Shown here piece by piece: positions 36,162 to 48,600 of a stretch of DNA of 64,000 bases. The stretch lies in assembly GCA_964304625.1 (NCBI GenBank), contig OZ199838.1, positions 10,044,001 through 10,108,000 on the forward strand. Direction: 5' to 3'. The position numbers and the translations under genes were made by a program. Positions within the stretch are counted from its first letter, which is position 1; each line of letters begins with the position of its first letter. The DNA comes from Kudoa neothunni. Lineage: Eukaryota; Cnidaria. The notes under the pieces were generated by a model. It was not told the DNA's origin and searched no databases. It was given only the letters and a program-made list of their open reading frames with translations.

Positions 36162-36166
36162 GGGAA

Positions 36167-37652
36167 CATTCTCCAAGCGTACTTTATTGACTAAGACCAG
36201 TTGTGGTAACTTGGAAAAAACAACTTTTTTTAGCAAATAGAATAAGCGGATAAAATACAATATTATAATCTATGTACAAATTATAGTGACTTATGGGTCG
36301 TGCGTAATCAAAAGGGAAATCAAAATCATAAACCGCGAGCCACAGTTACCCATGGTACATAACTTTGCGCAGACGAAAATAAACAAAATATTTAAAAAGT
36401 TAGGCTACATTTTGACCTACCAGCATACTTATTTTGTCTAATATTTGAAGTAATTTTTAATGTAACATGATTTAAAATTTGAATATTCGCCGAAAAATAT
36501 ATTTTGCGAAAGGTTGAATCTTTTTATAAAGTCCTTAACCAATTAATAGACACCGATATTGATTTTGAGGCATTATGAGGAATTCATCAGCTTGACTGAT
36601 AAAAACATATTGAGAATCTTTTTCTTTGTTGTTCTTATCAGTTCAATAGTCTTTCAATGGTATACCAATTTCCACATTTTCTTCTTTTGCGAGTTTTTCT
36701 TAATTTGTAACAATAAAATCGCTATAATGTTAAAAGAACTAGTCTTAATGTTTATAATAATATTCAATGTAGATCTCATTTTTACATGAAAGATCTTCAT
36801 TGATTCAAATTTGGCGTTTAATTTATAAGCTACTTTCTGATAATTTTTTATAATTTAAAGTTTTGGTATAGAGATAGAATTTTTTACTATATTTTGAAAC
36901 ACAAGCCATAATTTTCTTTATTATGAAGAAAATTCAGCTATACGTACATTCCATTAAATTTTATCCTTTGCAATAATTTTCTCGCTATGTTGAATATTCC
37001 TTAGTTTTATTACATGGAAACCTCTATATAAAATGTTACAAAAACAGTTAAGTTTATTAAAGTACACAAAAAGTAAGTTATCCTTTCAACTCAAAAAGAT
37101 TAGATTCTTTTGTTGTATTTTTCTCATTCTAATGATGATTATATCTATGAAGATGCATTTTTATCGTATATTTGTTGGATAGAGATCGAAGATAGAATTT
37201 TTAATTTAAAGTAATGGAAATTATTGACAAAAAATTATAATAATACTCGGAGAAATAAAAAAATTAAAATAATAGATTTGTATTGGTTATAGATACACGC
37301 ATAGATGGGCTAATTTGATTATTTCCCAAGATTTCCATGGATTGTATGTTGTTGTGGTTTCAAGAACAAAGATTTAGATTTACGGACCTATACTGAATGT
37401 TATGTTGCAGCTCCGAAAGTAGAAAAACTTTTGCCATCATCAATAATTGGCATTTCTGGCCAGATCGGTTGCCAAGACTTAGTATAAGACGTAAACTTAA
37501 TGGGATATGAATAGCAGAGCTTTGGCTTACAAAAGATTAGCATTTTAGAGATTGAAGCTCACGCTGAAAAAGTCAACTGCTATCAACACGTTGATATACA
37601 ACTTTACGAGTAAAATAAGAAAATAAGTACATTTGTGTAAATTTTAAGATCT
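36167..37652. other. Intergenic; one short unrecognised open stretch near 37320-37480
   Basis: Mostly AT-rich and frame-poor. On the plus strand about 54 codons are open from 37315 to 37482 (including CYVAAPKVEKLLPSSIIGIS), richer in GC than its surroundings, but the opposite strand is open over part of it too. I do not recognise the peptide and see no flanking exons. Confidence 0.35.
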
Positions 37653-39830
37653 TCAATTATAATTTAATCTTTGTTTGAAGCAATTTTCTATGATTTCGAG
37701 TAACGATTCCATAATAAGATCATTACTTTCAATATGGAAAGTGTTGTTCAAAAAATGGAGCTTGTATTGATGTTGCTTAATGGGCGATTGTGTTATTTTT
37801 ATGATATTAACAAGTTTGTAAGAGAAAGTAAAGTCATTAACTGGTGGTTGTTGTTGTTGTTGTTGTTGACAAGGAGAAATGGTTAAATCGTCATTTTCAA
37901 CTCTGAACAAACTAAAAAACATAGAAAATTATTGCTCAAAAATTTTCAACGAGGGTACTAAAGACAATTAGTTTTGGGGTAGGTGAGGTTGAAGCTATTG
38001 CATTTGTTGTTGATTTCGTTAATTTTTGCGGTAAATTGACACTCGAGTTTATTTACTGCCTAAATTAAATTTAACGTATTAAAATATATAATAAATGGAT
38101 TTTTAGCGAGTTACTTTATTTTGCGTGGGCTCGGGAGATATTGAAGTTGGCTGATCAGAGATAGGCCTTATCAACAAATCTAATTTGTTTGTTTGCATCA
38201 ACGCTTTATACAAGCCTTTGAATCCATCTCTGATTATACATACATGATTGAGTTGTGCCTAATTGAATAATTTATTTAAATATAACTAAATGATAGTAGA
38301 AATTATTATTACTTTTAGAATAAATTTCGTAAATTGCTGATAGTCAATAGTTGAGGGATCATGGAAAAGAATGCTGTAGAATATATCATTTGATTTGACA
38401 AAATCACACAAAAAAGTTTCTAAAGTCGTTTGACAAATGGGTTGACTCTATAAAAAATTAGATTTCATACAGAAAAGTCTACAAATACAAAGTCTATATC
38501 CACATGCTTAACGAAATCAATATAACCCCGTATGCGTTGTTTCTTGGTTCTAACATCAATGATTGCGTTCTTAGTATCTTTGTTAAATTCACTGTAGGAC
38601 GTAATATTCTAGTTGATTTTTAGATAACAATCCAATAAAGTTGTTTATACCTGTGCAAAATCACTATTTAATAGAATTTCTACCGAGTCAATTTGAAGAA
38701 AAAACCTATTTTCTTCAATTGATTCCAAATTGTTTAGTTTAGGAGTAAACTGAATATAATATTTAGCTATATATGATAAATCTCCTAGATCAGTTGTTTC
38801 GATTTGTTTGTATATGTTAATCATAGTTTCTATCAATATAATTTAGCTAAAATTATCAATCAAACAATAATACTTTCTAAGGAGTCCACACTGGTGCAAG
38901 TTGATATATTTTCTCTATATATAATATTGAGATATTAATACAAATTATGAAAGTCAATAAAATTACTTAGACCCAATAATTATGGATAGAAAGAAGAAAT
39001 GAATCCACAGTACATCATATTGACTCAGATATTTTTTCAAAAATAATTTTGCAATATTATTTTCATTCTTTTTATTTAGGTGTTCCAGAAAAAATTCTAG
39101 ACTCTATAAATTATTAAGTTAATGAGTAAAATTTTTCGAGTATACTGTAATTCGTTGAAGAAGTTGTGTGGGAATATTTTGGCTGTTTAAATAACTCCAG
39201 TAGCACACATCATGATATTTTAAAAGCAGTTCTATGTAATTCAACTTATTCCTCAAAATTCTTAAAGAATAATAATCAGTATTTAAAGTATGTTCATTTA
39301 CTGTAATGGATCCCAGTAGTTTTCGATAAAAATCGAAAATATAGCCATTACCAATGGTTGACTAAGCTTCGGCATTGTAATAAATATAGCACAAAAAATG
39401 ATGGAAATTTTTATAGATTGTATTGGGATATCTTGTAGTTTCTCTTTTCCAAAATACTTTACAATAATGATTGTTACTGAGTTGATTAGATTTTCTTCAC
39501 TATCTGGGTCGCTCTCTATTACAAATAAGTACATTACACATAACGATATCATGATGGCTATTTTGATGTTACTTGCCACATTGAAATGTCGGATAGTATC
39601 GTCCAAAATAGTTTTATGTTTGTTTTTAAACCATGACATATCGTCTCTGGTAAAGGTATGCTTATCAAAGTATTCATTAAAATTGGTTCTGTTGTAATTT
39701 TTCTATAATATATTAGATGAAACATTCACAAAAACTGGACACTTACCAATATATCCATTATATCATCAGGTATAAGTTTCAGATTGAAATCTTCATCTAG
39801 AAATGGATTGTTTTTATTTACGGTAACCAT
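37653..39830 (-). CDS. TBC1D23: TBC1D23 orthologue (catalytically dead TBC, rhodanese and C-terminal PH-like domain), about 554 aa
   Basis: Eleven minus-strand exons join in phase: 39830-39747, 39702-39302, 39260-39146, 39103-38973, 38914-38874, 38829-38665, 38577-38471, 38447-38313, 38258-38115, 38059-37966 and 37900-37653. TBC1D23 is a trans-Golgi adaptor that links golgin-captured endosomal vesicles to WASH/FAM21. The segment IELLLKYHDVCYWSYLNSQ matches the family's TBC core. Neither IxxDxxR nor YxQ is present, as in known TBC1D23, so no GAP activity is expected. The rhodanese part (NAIIDVRTKKQRIRGYIDF, later VCIIRDGFKGLYKAL) lacks a catalytic cysteine. The last exon has a polyQ run and a PH-like end (KLVNIIKITQSPIKQHQYKL). 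The N-terminus is uncertain: the frame is open above the ATG at 39830 without another ATG, so an upstream exon may exist. The 38665/38577 junction is the least certain. Confidence 0.8.
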
Positions 39831-39894
39831 ATCCAGAAACTGATTGCGTATTTTACAGCTAGCGTTAACGTGTTGATAAATGAGGCTAGATTTT

Positions 39895-41237
39895 ACACCT
39901 TCTTCAATTGTTTAAATTTTTAAAAAATGTGTCCTCCGAATATGACTAATACGTTTAATGTTTATTGAGAATTAGAATATTATTTAATGTTATATTAGAG
40001 AACTTGTAATCGAATTTAGCTGTCGCCTTTATAGTTGACGGTATGTCACCTGTTATCTGGTAAAGCTTTCATTGTAAAGGTGTTAACGACTTTCTATAGA
40101 ATGCCACGGGGAGCATTAGTAAACTATGCCACCAAGTATACATCATTGTTAGGCAATTATTGTAACATAAATTTAAAATATACATATTAAAATTAAATTA
40201 TTTGCCATCAATCGAATGTCTGATTCGTAAAAATAGGCAACTAAATCTGTGGCAGCCAAGGAAATTCAGAAAGATATTTCAAACGTCTTGAAAAACTTTT
40301 AATTGTATTGTATACATGCTTGAAAATAGGAAGCGTTAAACTAATGTAGGTAGAGTTTTATTGCTAATGTTTAGAACCATTTTCTGTAATGCATTGAAAG
40401 GAAAATCACCCCTATCCATTACATGGTAACTAATTGGTATAATTTAAAACTCTTAGTAACTTGATGATATAAAAAATGTTATTTTTTATGACAATATAGT
40501 TTTAAAATATTTTATTGTTACTATGAATAACTCTACTTTAATATGGGCTTGGTCAACTATCATAAAAGGAATGACGTGTTTGTTCAAAAACATTAATTAT
40601 GATGAACGAATATTTTTTTCTCATTTAGACGCAGGAGAAAAATTAATCGAGATAATTCTGCAGATTTTCAAAGCTGCATGAATTGCATTATATTTGAGCT
40701 CTTGGTTTTCAAAATTTCAGTTTTTGAAATATTGAAATCTTTTTTACAGATGGGGAATTAAATTAAATTTTTCTTGTAGATATACGAACTAACGTTTGGA
40801 GTTTACGCTAAAAAGTCTTAGTAGTTAGATTTTTATGCCAAGAAATAGTACTATTAATTTTTCAGTAAGTAATTACCTAATTTGATTTGAATCTCAAATT
40901 CTCGTTTAAATGATAGCGACATATTTGTTATTATCAAACAGCGTTTCTCTCATGAAAACCGAATACAGTGCAACTTCAGAGTTCAAACGTCTCGGAACTC
41001 GTACAAATCGGAATTCGACAAAAAATTTTGATTCAGAAACATTTTTGAGGTCGAACACATATAGAAAGGGTATTCAGAAAAAAATACAGTTGGAGAAAAA
41101 AAGAGAAAAGGAAAGAGATTCTAGAATAAGAGTTGCTGAATCAAATTGTGCGACCGCCATCGAAGGAGAAACTTTTATAATCTATTGCATGACAACCAAA
41201 AACTACTTATTTTATCTTATACCTTATTTTTATATTT
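39895..41237. other. No gene confirmed; one K/R-rich frame on the plus strand
   Basis: A frame at 40910-41293 (first ATG 40910; an internal ATG near 40952 starts MKTEYSATSEFKRLGTRTN) is charged, with a KKREKERDSR-like stretch. It runs into the Tigger-like repeat at 41238, so its C-terminus is probably not native. I recognise no family. The TBC1D23 promoter should lie at the left edge. Confidence 0.25.
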
Positions 41238-41436
41238 CATATTTATTTGTTATATTTTATAAACACACGGTATGCATGTTTTTTCACAAGTAAGAATAAA
41301 AATAATCACATATTTCATACCTGATACGCGATGACGGATTAAACAAATTTTCCTTATTTTGCTGGGGAAAAATTATTAGGAGTTCTAGCATACTTCTCAA
41401 ACAGATTATGATCAAAATCTGAAGTTTCACTGTATA
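41238..41436 (-). mobile_element. Tigger-like right end (family X), second copy
   Basis: Shares with 14174-14203 plus 18481-18655 the blocks tttataaacacac, gaataaaaata, gattaaacaaattttc and the end tttcactg followed by TA. It shows the family without the MULE insertion, which is what exposes the 9-bp duplication at 14195/18481. Confidence 0.6.
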
Positions 41437-41448
41437 CGTACCCTTCTA

Positions 41449-42785
41449 TTAACCCTCCAAGCAGGTCAAAATCGCCTATACACAACGTCGATTTTGGGGT
41501 CCGATGGACTCCACTTTTTATTGTTTATTTTAGTTTATAAAATCTTATTGGTTCATATTTTATAACAAAAAAATAATGCTATCGAATGAATAAGGGAAAA
41601 ATTTTAGAATACTGAAGAATCGACAACTTCCGATTATATACGATGATTTGAAATGTTTTTGTTTCTGCGTGTATATTGGAATTAAGTTAGTTTTCATACT
41701 CATAAACAATATATATTTAAATTAATTAACCATAATAAAATACTTGGGAAGAAAATTATTTATATAGCTTTACGTGTTACTCAATATACAATACGTAAAG
41801 TAGTCGTTAATTAATGATTAAAACCTGCTAGTTTTATTAACTTTTAGTTTATATATTTATAAAATAATTTTTTATTATTTATGGCTTCATAAAGAGCGGC
41901 ATGCATTATTTACCCTCTTAATAGCTGCAAAATCTATACCGTCCAAATAAAAATAATGTAGAAATTTATTCACCGTTTTCATTTCATAAAATTGTCTTAA
42001 ATAAATGTTAGTATAGATAGAAAAAATATGAGGAAAATTTTCCGTTTGAATTATGCATGAACGGTCAATTATTAAAGTTGCCTTGCTTGCGAATGAGCAA
42101 AATTACATGTTGATACGTTACTTTGGAATATGATTGTATTTCTAGGTTTATTCCGGTGGTTTTTTTATTAGGAAAATAATTCAAATAATTTAACTACTTT
42201 ATGTTAATTTATGTTAATTTATCTTCGTATAAACAACACGATATAATATTACGAAGAAACACACAAAGTGATAATAAATAGTGATTATTTCATAAAACAG
42301 TTATCACATGTGTTTTTGAATGTCTCCACAATACGAAACTATGAAAAATGATGAAAATTCATCATAAATTGAATAATCGGTATAAGAGTCATCATAATCT
42401 GTGGAGATATGGCTGTATTCAGATGAGGATGACATGCTTACGGCGACATCGCGCTAGTATCACTTGTGTCGTTTTTAATTATTTATTTAATATGTACTGG
42501 GTATAATTCTCCAAAAATTCAAAAAATCATATAAACTGATGTTCACTTTCATTTTATAAAAGAAGATCGTGGGGTCCATTGGGCCCCAAAACGACGTGGC
42601 GTAAGGAATTGTTATTTTACGCTGGCAAAGAATCTTCCGTGATTTTTGAACAAAGGATATGAAAATATATTGCATGTTGGAGGAATAATATTGGTTATTA
42701 ACCTATTTTGAATTACAGAGGAGCTGTAGATGATTCAGACATTTGCGTTGGGGTCCAATGGACCCCACACAGGCTTGAAGGTTAA
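41449..42785 (-). mobile_element. piggyBac-like element, non-autonomous or decayed
   Basis: TTAA at both ends with inverted TTAACC(C/T)TC(C/-)AAGC and nearby ggggtcc(a/g)(a/t)(t/g)gga blocks. On the minus strand near 42435 a short acidic N-terminal segment (MSSSSEYSHISTDYDDSYTD) resembles the start of piggyBac transposases. The catalytic domain is missing. Confidence 0.68.
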
Positions 42786-43259
42786 TGAAAAAATTAACAA
42801 TACTTCACATTATTTTTATGTGAAATCTATGACAGCTAAATGAAGTTGAATAGAATTGGAGAAATTTAATGAATTAATTAAAAAGTATAATATGAAATCG
42901 GTATGAAAAATTGTAAAAGAATAAAATTATTGTTTATTCTCTGACATTGCTATGCTAGGAAAAAACCCATTTCAAGTTATAAAATTTAAAGCTTCATTAT
43001 AAATGAAATAGAATATTAAATTAAATCAGATAAAAAAATATAAAGAGTTTAAAATTAAACAAATTCTTAGTCAAAAGTAATATTGTAATAAAAATTCAAA
43101 CATTAAAAGATAACATTCTGAGCCAAAAATCCATAATAACGTGCATTATCAATAAAGATTTTTAATAATTCTTCCACGAAAAATAAATAAATTAATTCTA
43201 ATATCATTAGAAAGCCACAAAATCATAGTCAGGTGTGTTTGACAGACGCGCGCAACATA

Positions 43260-43661
43260 ATGTCTTCGAGCACCACAACTGCAGCTGAAGGTGATGCTGA
43301 TCGCTTAAATCCAAGCACCTACTTAAAAAACCTTATTGGGAACGTTGTGATTGTGAAGCTGAATTCTGGTGTTGATTACCGGGGTAAAACATTATGTATA
43401 ATAAACATCAATATAGTTATCTTAGGTATACTAACATGCCTTGATGGCTTCATGAATATTGTATTAGAACATGCCGAGGAATATGAAGGCACGCAGGTTT
43501 GATTATCTTTTTCCGCTGTTTAAATAATGAATTTATTAGCTGAAATCAAAGTATGGAGACATCTTTTTGAGAGGAAACAATGGTAATAGCCACTACGAAT
43601 TCATTTATTGTCTTCAACTAATTTAATTTTAGTTCTTTATGTGAGCAAATTAGGAGGATAA
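43260..43661 (+). CDS. LSM6: LSM6, U6 snRNA-associated Sm-like protein, 88 aa
   Basis: Four exons, 43260-43383, 43426-43496, 43540-43582 and 43633-43661, join in phase to 267 nt. The protein has the Sm1 motif (VVIVKLNSGVDYRG, CLDGFMNIVLEHAEEY) and the Sm2 motif (YGDIFLRGNNVLYVS), nearly identical to animal LSM6. It is a subunit of the LSM1-7 ring for cytoplasmic mRNA decapping and of the LSM2-8 ring on U6 snRNA. The N-terminal extension before LNPSTYLKNLIG is a few residues longer than in vertebrates. The ATG at 43260 is chosen because MSSSTT follows it directly; a non-ATG upstream frame start is not needed. Introns are 42, 43 and 50 nt. An aataaa lies near 43765. Confidence 0.95.
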
Positions 43662-45871
43662 AAACATATTGATAGATTGGAACAGTGTATTTTTTTCAAT
43701 TCTTTCTCGATGATGTGTATTTTTCATTTCTCCCCAAATTAATGATTTTGTCACTTTCAATTGTTTAAATAAAAATGTACTTGTTTTTCGATTATTCACC
43801 AGCTAGGGGCTCTCTTTTACAGTGACAATTGCGTTAGATAAATATGTTAAATTTAGTTTTAAGGAATACGCCAATAGGGAACTTAAAATAAAATAAAAAT
43901 TTGTGAATTTAAGCCTTATATAAATGTTTCTCAAACAAAGGAGAAAAATGTTTCGTGGGAGATGCGAGCTGAATATTTATGCATTATAGCGGGGGTTCTC
44001 GTTCGAGGGTAAATTTTAAATGACAGGGAATGAATTAAATGACATCAAAATCGAATAGGGACAATTTTTGCATAATGGGGGTTGTGATGTACTTAAGGAT
44101 TTCTACGGAATTATATTATTCAAGCTACTAAACTCAATATGGCGTCGGCAGAGGCGCTTAAAATGGTTTACGAATAAGAATCGAACAACTATTTATAAAT
44201 CTATAATTGGTCTCTTCTTTTTATGTCTGCCTCGTTTGTCTTTTAGTGATATAACCTAATAATGCTTAAAGTGGCTATTTGCACGATAAATAATATTCGG
44301 GTGTCACTAGTTTTGACTATTTTTAATTATTTCTGGCTATTAAGAGCAAAGAAATGGGCTAAAAGTAATCGTATTTAGCAAAAGCTAAATAATTAAATCC
44401 ACAGATAACTTATGAATAAAAGTTGATGAGGTTAAAAATTATCATAATGCAACCGGCACATGATTTTAAGGATAAGAATTTACCCTGCGAATAGCCGCAT
44501 TCATAGATAAACCAGTATAAAATTTTAAAGTAAATATGAATTTGATTTCGAAGCTGAGGGGGTAAATTTGAAAAACGATTGAGAACCCCTGGTTTAGATT
44601 ATAAAATAATTGTTCATTTAATATTTTTCTACCAAAGGATTTAACATTTGTTTAGAGTTTTATTTTTTGATTAGTATATAAGAATAGGTATAAACTATAT
44701 TTTAATTCCTCTATAAAATTACGAACCACACATTAGTAAACGAAAATTGGAGAAAAACAAAAAATTTATTTACATTCAACTGACATATTTTTCAAAAATA
44801 CCAGTCTAATGTGAAGATTCTCATTAGTCAGAGTTTTCTTATTTATTTCTTTTATAAATTCTTGGTTGTGAAAATTTCCACAATTTACGAACGGCTCGGC
44901 TCGCCTTCCGTTGTAGCGGGTGTGAGGGCAGGAGGCTCAAAATATTTATTTAAAAGATCTTTATATTTATTTTTAATAAAATAAAATCGTAAAGTTACTT
45001 TTAAAAGAATGTATTCAATATAAAAATCCTTAGACACAGTATTAAGACTGTTTCTTGGGATATTCGTTCGTTGTGGAGGGAACTCGACAAATACATTAGG
45101 GTGTCAATTTCATACTAATTAATGAAAATATTGTTTATATGCTAATTCAGCTGTACATTTATATTATTTTAAGTGATATGATTAAAAAATATATCACATA
45201 AAGAGATGATGGAATTGATGAGGTATTTCTTTTAGTGGAAAGTAACAAATGTTATCAAGTGATTATTTCAAATATTATAAGAATTCTCGTAAAAAAAGTG
45301 TTAAACTCAGTATTTGCAAAAATAAAAGTTATCTTATGAAGTTATAATTTTTACGGATAAAAATTAAGGTGACAAAATCTTATACTCATAAAAAGCTTGT
45401 TATGAATTTGAATATATATAAAACAAATATTGATTTAAAAAATTTAGCAATAAATTGGGAAATACTTAAAAATCAACACAAGTGAATATTTGGATTAATA
45501 GGGTACCAACTAGATGATCATTTGTTTGTTTCCAAGGGTTATCTACTTTATGAATAAGTTTTCAGAATATTAAAATAAAAATTGCTTGATGAATTCTATA
45601 AAAACTATAACATTATTTAGTGAAAATTGATAACTCATGCATAAAAAATGAATAACGATAACTTAATTAAATATAATGAGAACAATTACAAGGGTCAAAT
45701 ACGATATAATGATTGAAAATGAGATGTTGGAAAAAATCGCGCAAACAAAAAAACAAGGCCCACATATATACTCAAAAAATTTAAAGATCAGACCGCGTCA
45801 TAAAATTAAGATAAAAATAATAAAAACGTATTTTATTTTTATTATTTTAACAAAAACAAGACTTGGGAGAA
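43662..45871. other. Intergenic between LSM6 and the GATA gene; possible hAT remnant
   Basis: No gene supported. A possible short hAT element spans 43990-44591 (see that entry). A lysine-rich frame at 45676-45879 overlaps the GATA gene's 3' end and has no recognisable family. Confidence 0.45.
43990..44591. mobile_element. Possible hAT-like non-autonomous element
   Basis: The left end cgggggttctcgttcgaggg and the complement of the right end caggggttctcaatcg resemble the common hAT terminus CAGGGGTTCTCAA. Both continue into a similar aaattta/taccc stretch. No matching 8-bp duplication is visible, so the call is weak. Confidence 0.35.
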
Positions 45872-48368
45872 TTATTTAACAGAAAAATTTGAATCTGTTT
45901 TTTTCTTTGGTTTTCTGTTACGAGTTTGAAGAGAAGCTTTTTTCATGGATAGCGGTCGATTGACCTATGTATTAATATTATAATAGGCCAGTTTGGTGGA
46001 AATAGGCTCGGCATATTACTCTGTGCAGTTTATAGTAGAGACCACAAGCATTGCATACTGATTCACCTTCTGCATTTCTCCTCCACAGCGTTGTTTGTGT
46101 TGTATAACAATTGATACAGAAGGCGCCTGCCTTTTTTTTGTTGATCTAAACAACAAACCCATATAATATAAGACCAACTAATACAATATGCTAGATAAGG
46201 TCACGTACAGGTTTCTTTTTGATTTGAATGGTGTTCTTAGAGCATTGGTCTATTTTGTAAATGATTCCACAGGAGTAGCACATAAAGTGGGACAACCCTC
46301 CCTTTTTCCATAAAGTAGATGTCAATTGGCCACAATTTAGACATTCTAGAAATTTGTTGAAAAATATATTGATCAGAAAACGGAAATAATTTTTATAGGT
46401 ACTGGTATTGATAGGTAAGTTTGAAGGATTGTTTAAATTGGTGACGGGCGGCTGTGGGTTGATTACGGTTCCAGGCTGATTGTTGTTGATTGGTGCAAAT
46501 TGCGGGACGAAGCCGTCTTCACACTTAAAACCAGGATGTGCGACTGTACCCACTAGAACACAAGAAGCAATCAGATAAGAGACAGATTGATGTCACATGA
46601 GAAACTACCTCCGCAGCTGGTATCACAAGCGGGATTGACCTTAGGTGGAACTTTTAGCGGAGAAGTTTTGGCAGAATTATCGGGTATAAAAGGCAATCCG
46701 GGTAATGTTGGAGTCGGTCTGTTGCCAGTTCGATCATTTGAAAAGTAATCGTTAGGATAGTTTAGATTGAAAGGAGTAGGATAAAAGTTCGCGGCAGAAT
46801 TCATGTATGAGTTTACCATTGGTTTATTATTAAACGGGTTGTTTGTGCTATAAATCTCAGACGACGCTAGATCATGGCTGTAGGTTTTACTGGTTATTAA
46901 GGGGGTAAACACTGAGCTTCCATCGATGTTGTTGGAGCTCATTGTTGAGTTCGAAATAGCTGCGGGCCCATCAATGTAGGATGATGAGGGAAAAGGGAAC
47001 ATCATGGGGTTAAACATGTTCATTTCTTTCATATTATTATTGTTTTTGTCCATCGATGCAAAATTTTCACTACTATTCATGCCCATCCAAGGGGTCGAGT
47101 ATTGGTTGGTGTTGGTGGGAAAACTGTTATAACTATTTGAAGTAGAATTATTAGTATTATAAGTCTTTCCGCTGTTCCGATAGAGGTTTTCGTTGAGATT
47201 AATCAAATAATCGTTATGTAGGAATTTGCTATTCGATCCATCTTTACCTAACCAAATTACACGTCAAGAAGGTGTTTCATTTGTTTAGACATTTGGTAAT
47301 GATTAATTAATTAGTGGACTAATTGCGTCAACTTTGAGCCCATTTTTAATGCGCTATAAACAACCAGCGCCTAATTGAACCTTTAATAGTTATGACGGTT
47401 ACATAATAGTATTAGTATTTAAATTATTATACAGGTTATCAGTTTTAAAATTGATTTCTTGTATCACCAAAATTAAATCACATGCTAAAACTGTGTAAAG
47501 ATTTTTTAAATCTCCCCTTGTAACTAGTCTAATACCATAAAACAGATAATTTATTGGTTGATGTAACGGAACAAATTTAATGGGGTTATAATATACTTTT
47601 TTCTGTGATGGTTAATGGGGTTGCGATCGAACAAACTGGTAATTCATTGTTATATTGGCGTTTTGAATAGATGTTGTGGTAGACGTTTGGAGTCGATGTA
47701 GCGTTGTAATTATTTGCACACAATATCGGGTTTATTTGGGAAGGAGTGGAGCCGGTTCCGCCTCGTTTATTGTTACTACCATCTCTGCTGCTGTTATCGT
47801 TAGAAAAGTTTTGATTATCATAGAACGTGTAGGATGTGGAATCTTGATTTTTTTGATAATTTATTAATCCATGAATCTTTAGATTTTCGTTCGAAGATAA
47901 GCCACTTAATAATGTCCCCTTGCTAGGATTGTTGTTGTTGTTATTGCTGCTACTGACGATAAAAGATGAGTTACTCAGTGTCGATTTATCATCATTTTTG
48001 ATTGTTGTAGGTGAGGTTAACCCTCCATTGTTGGGCAACAACATGAAACTTGAGGAGTTGGAATTTTTCCCATCGTTAGATGAGCTGTATTCGAGAGTAG
48101 TAGATGAATTAAGATTGCCAAAATCGTTTGTTGCATTATTTGTTGACAAAGCAGTTACACCTCCAACGTTGAGTTTGTTTGACGATTGGAGACTGTTATA
48201 AGAGTTTCCGGCGGGAGATTCTTCTCTTAACATAAATACTGAATTCACTGCGTTGGTAGGATGGAAAGACTCGCTGGAAACTAAGGCATTTGTCTTAGTA
48301 TTGTTCTCGGTCGCATTTTTAACCAATATATTCTGCCCAATTGTTAGGTTATCTTTAAAATTTATCAT
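45872..48368 (-). CDS. GATA-type transcription factor with two zinc fingers, 657 aa
   Basis: Five minus-strand exons (48368-47597, 47247-46609, 46552-46209, 46145-46020, 45964-45872) join in phase to 1974 nt. The first 480 residues are Asn/Ser-rich low complexity. The N-terminal finger is CLNC-x17-CYSC and is unusual: it lacks the NAC core. The C-terminal finger is textbook, [19 protein letters not shown] followed by [20 protein letters not shown], and a basic tail ([15 protein letters not shown]). It binds WGATAR DNA in the nucleus; relatives specify endoderm, mesoderm or blood. The intron right after KLHR is at a typical GATA position. Several GATA motifs lie 170-230 bp upstream of the ATG, suggesting autoregulation. 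I cannot place it in GATA1/2/3 versus GATA4/5/6. Confidence 0.93.
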
Positions 48369-48537
48369 TCTGAGAGAGTTTTTTCAAGCTTGACACAATA
48401 CTCTGTAAATCTGACCATAGTTAACATCCAAATAACAACTATTACCTATTAGTGCACTAGTAGTTGAAAGTTTGTGAATTTTAACAGAATTTTCTCACTA
48501 ACCACAAACCACAACGAATGTAACTTGGTTTAAATTG

Positions 48538-48600
48538 TTATCTAGATAATTATCTTTTTTACAATTATAGCGCTTATCGGAGTATTTTTTCGGTTGATAA
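48538..48600. promoter_or_regulatory. GATA-motif cluster upstream of the GATA gene
   Basis: Four WGATAR motifs in either orientation at 48538, 48544, 48550 and 48595; the first three are nearly contiguous. Position: 170-232 bp upstream of the minus-strand start codon at 48368. Tight multiple sites would suit positive autoregulation, common among GATA genes. AT-rich sequence makes single sites uninformative; the spacing is what stands out. Confidence 0.4.

Noticed and set aside
37840-37870. CAA/GTT repeat as an independent microsatellite
   Set aside because: It encodes the polyQ run in the last TBC1D23 exon and is explained by that gene.
43800-43822. ctaggggctctc as a left hAT end pairing with 44591
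   Set aside because: The sequence at 43990 matches the right end further inward; neither choice gives a target duplication, so only the weak 43990 option was listed.
47920-48201. 93-codon plus-strand frame with a leucine run inside the GATA gene
   Set aside because: Antisense shadow of the Asn/Ser repeats of exon 1; no splice or family support.
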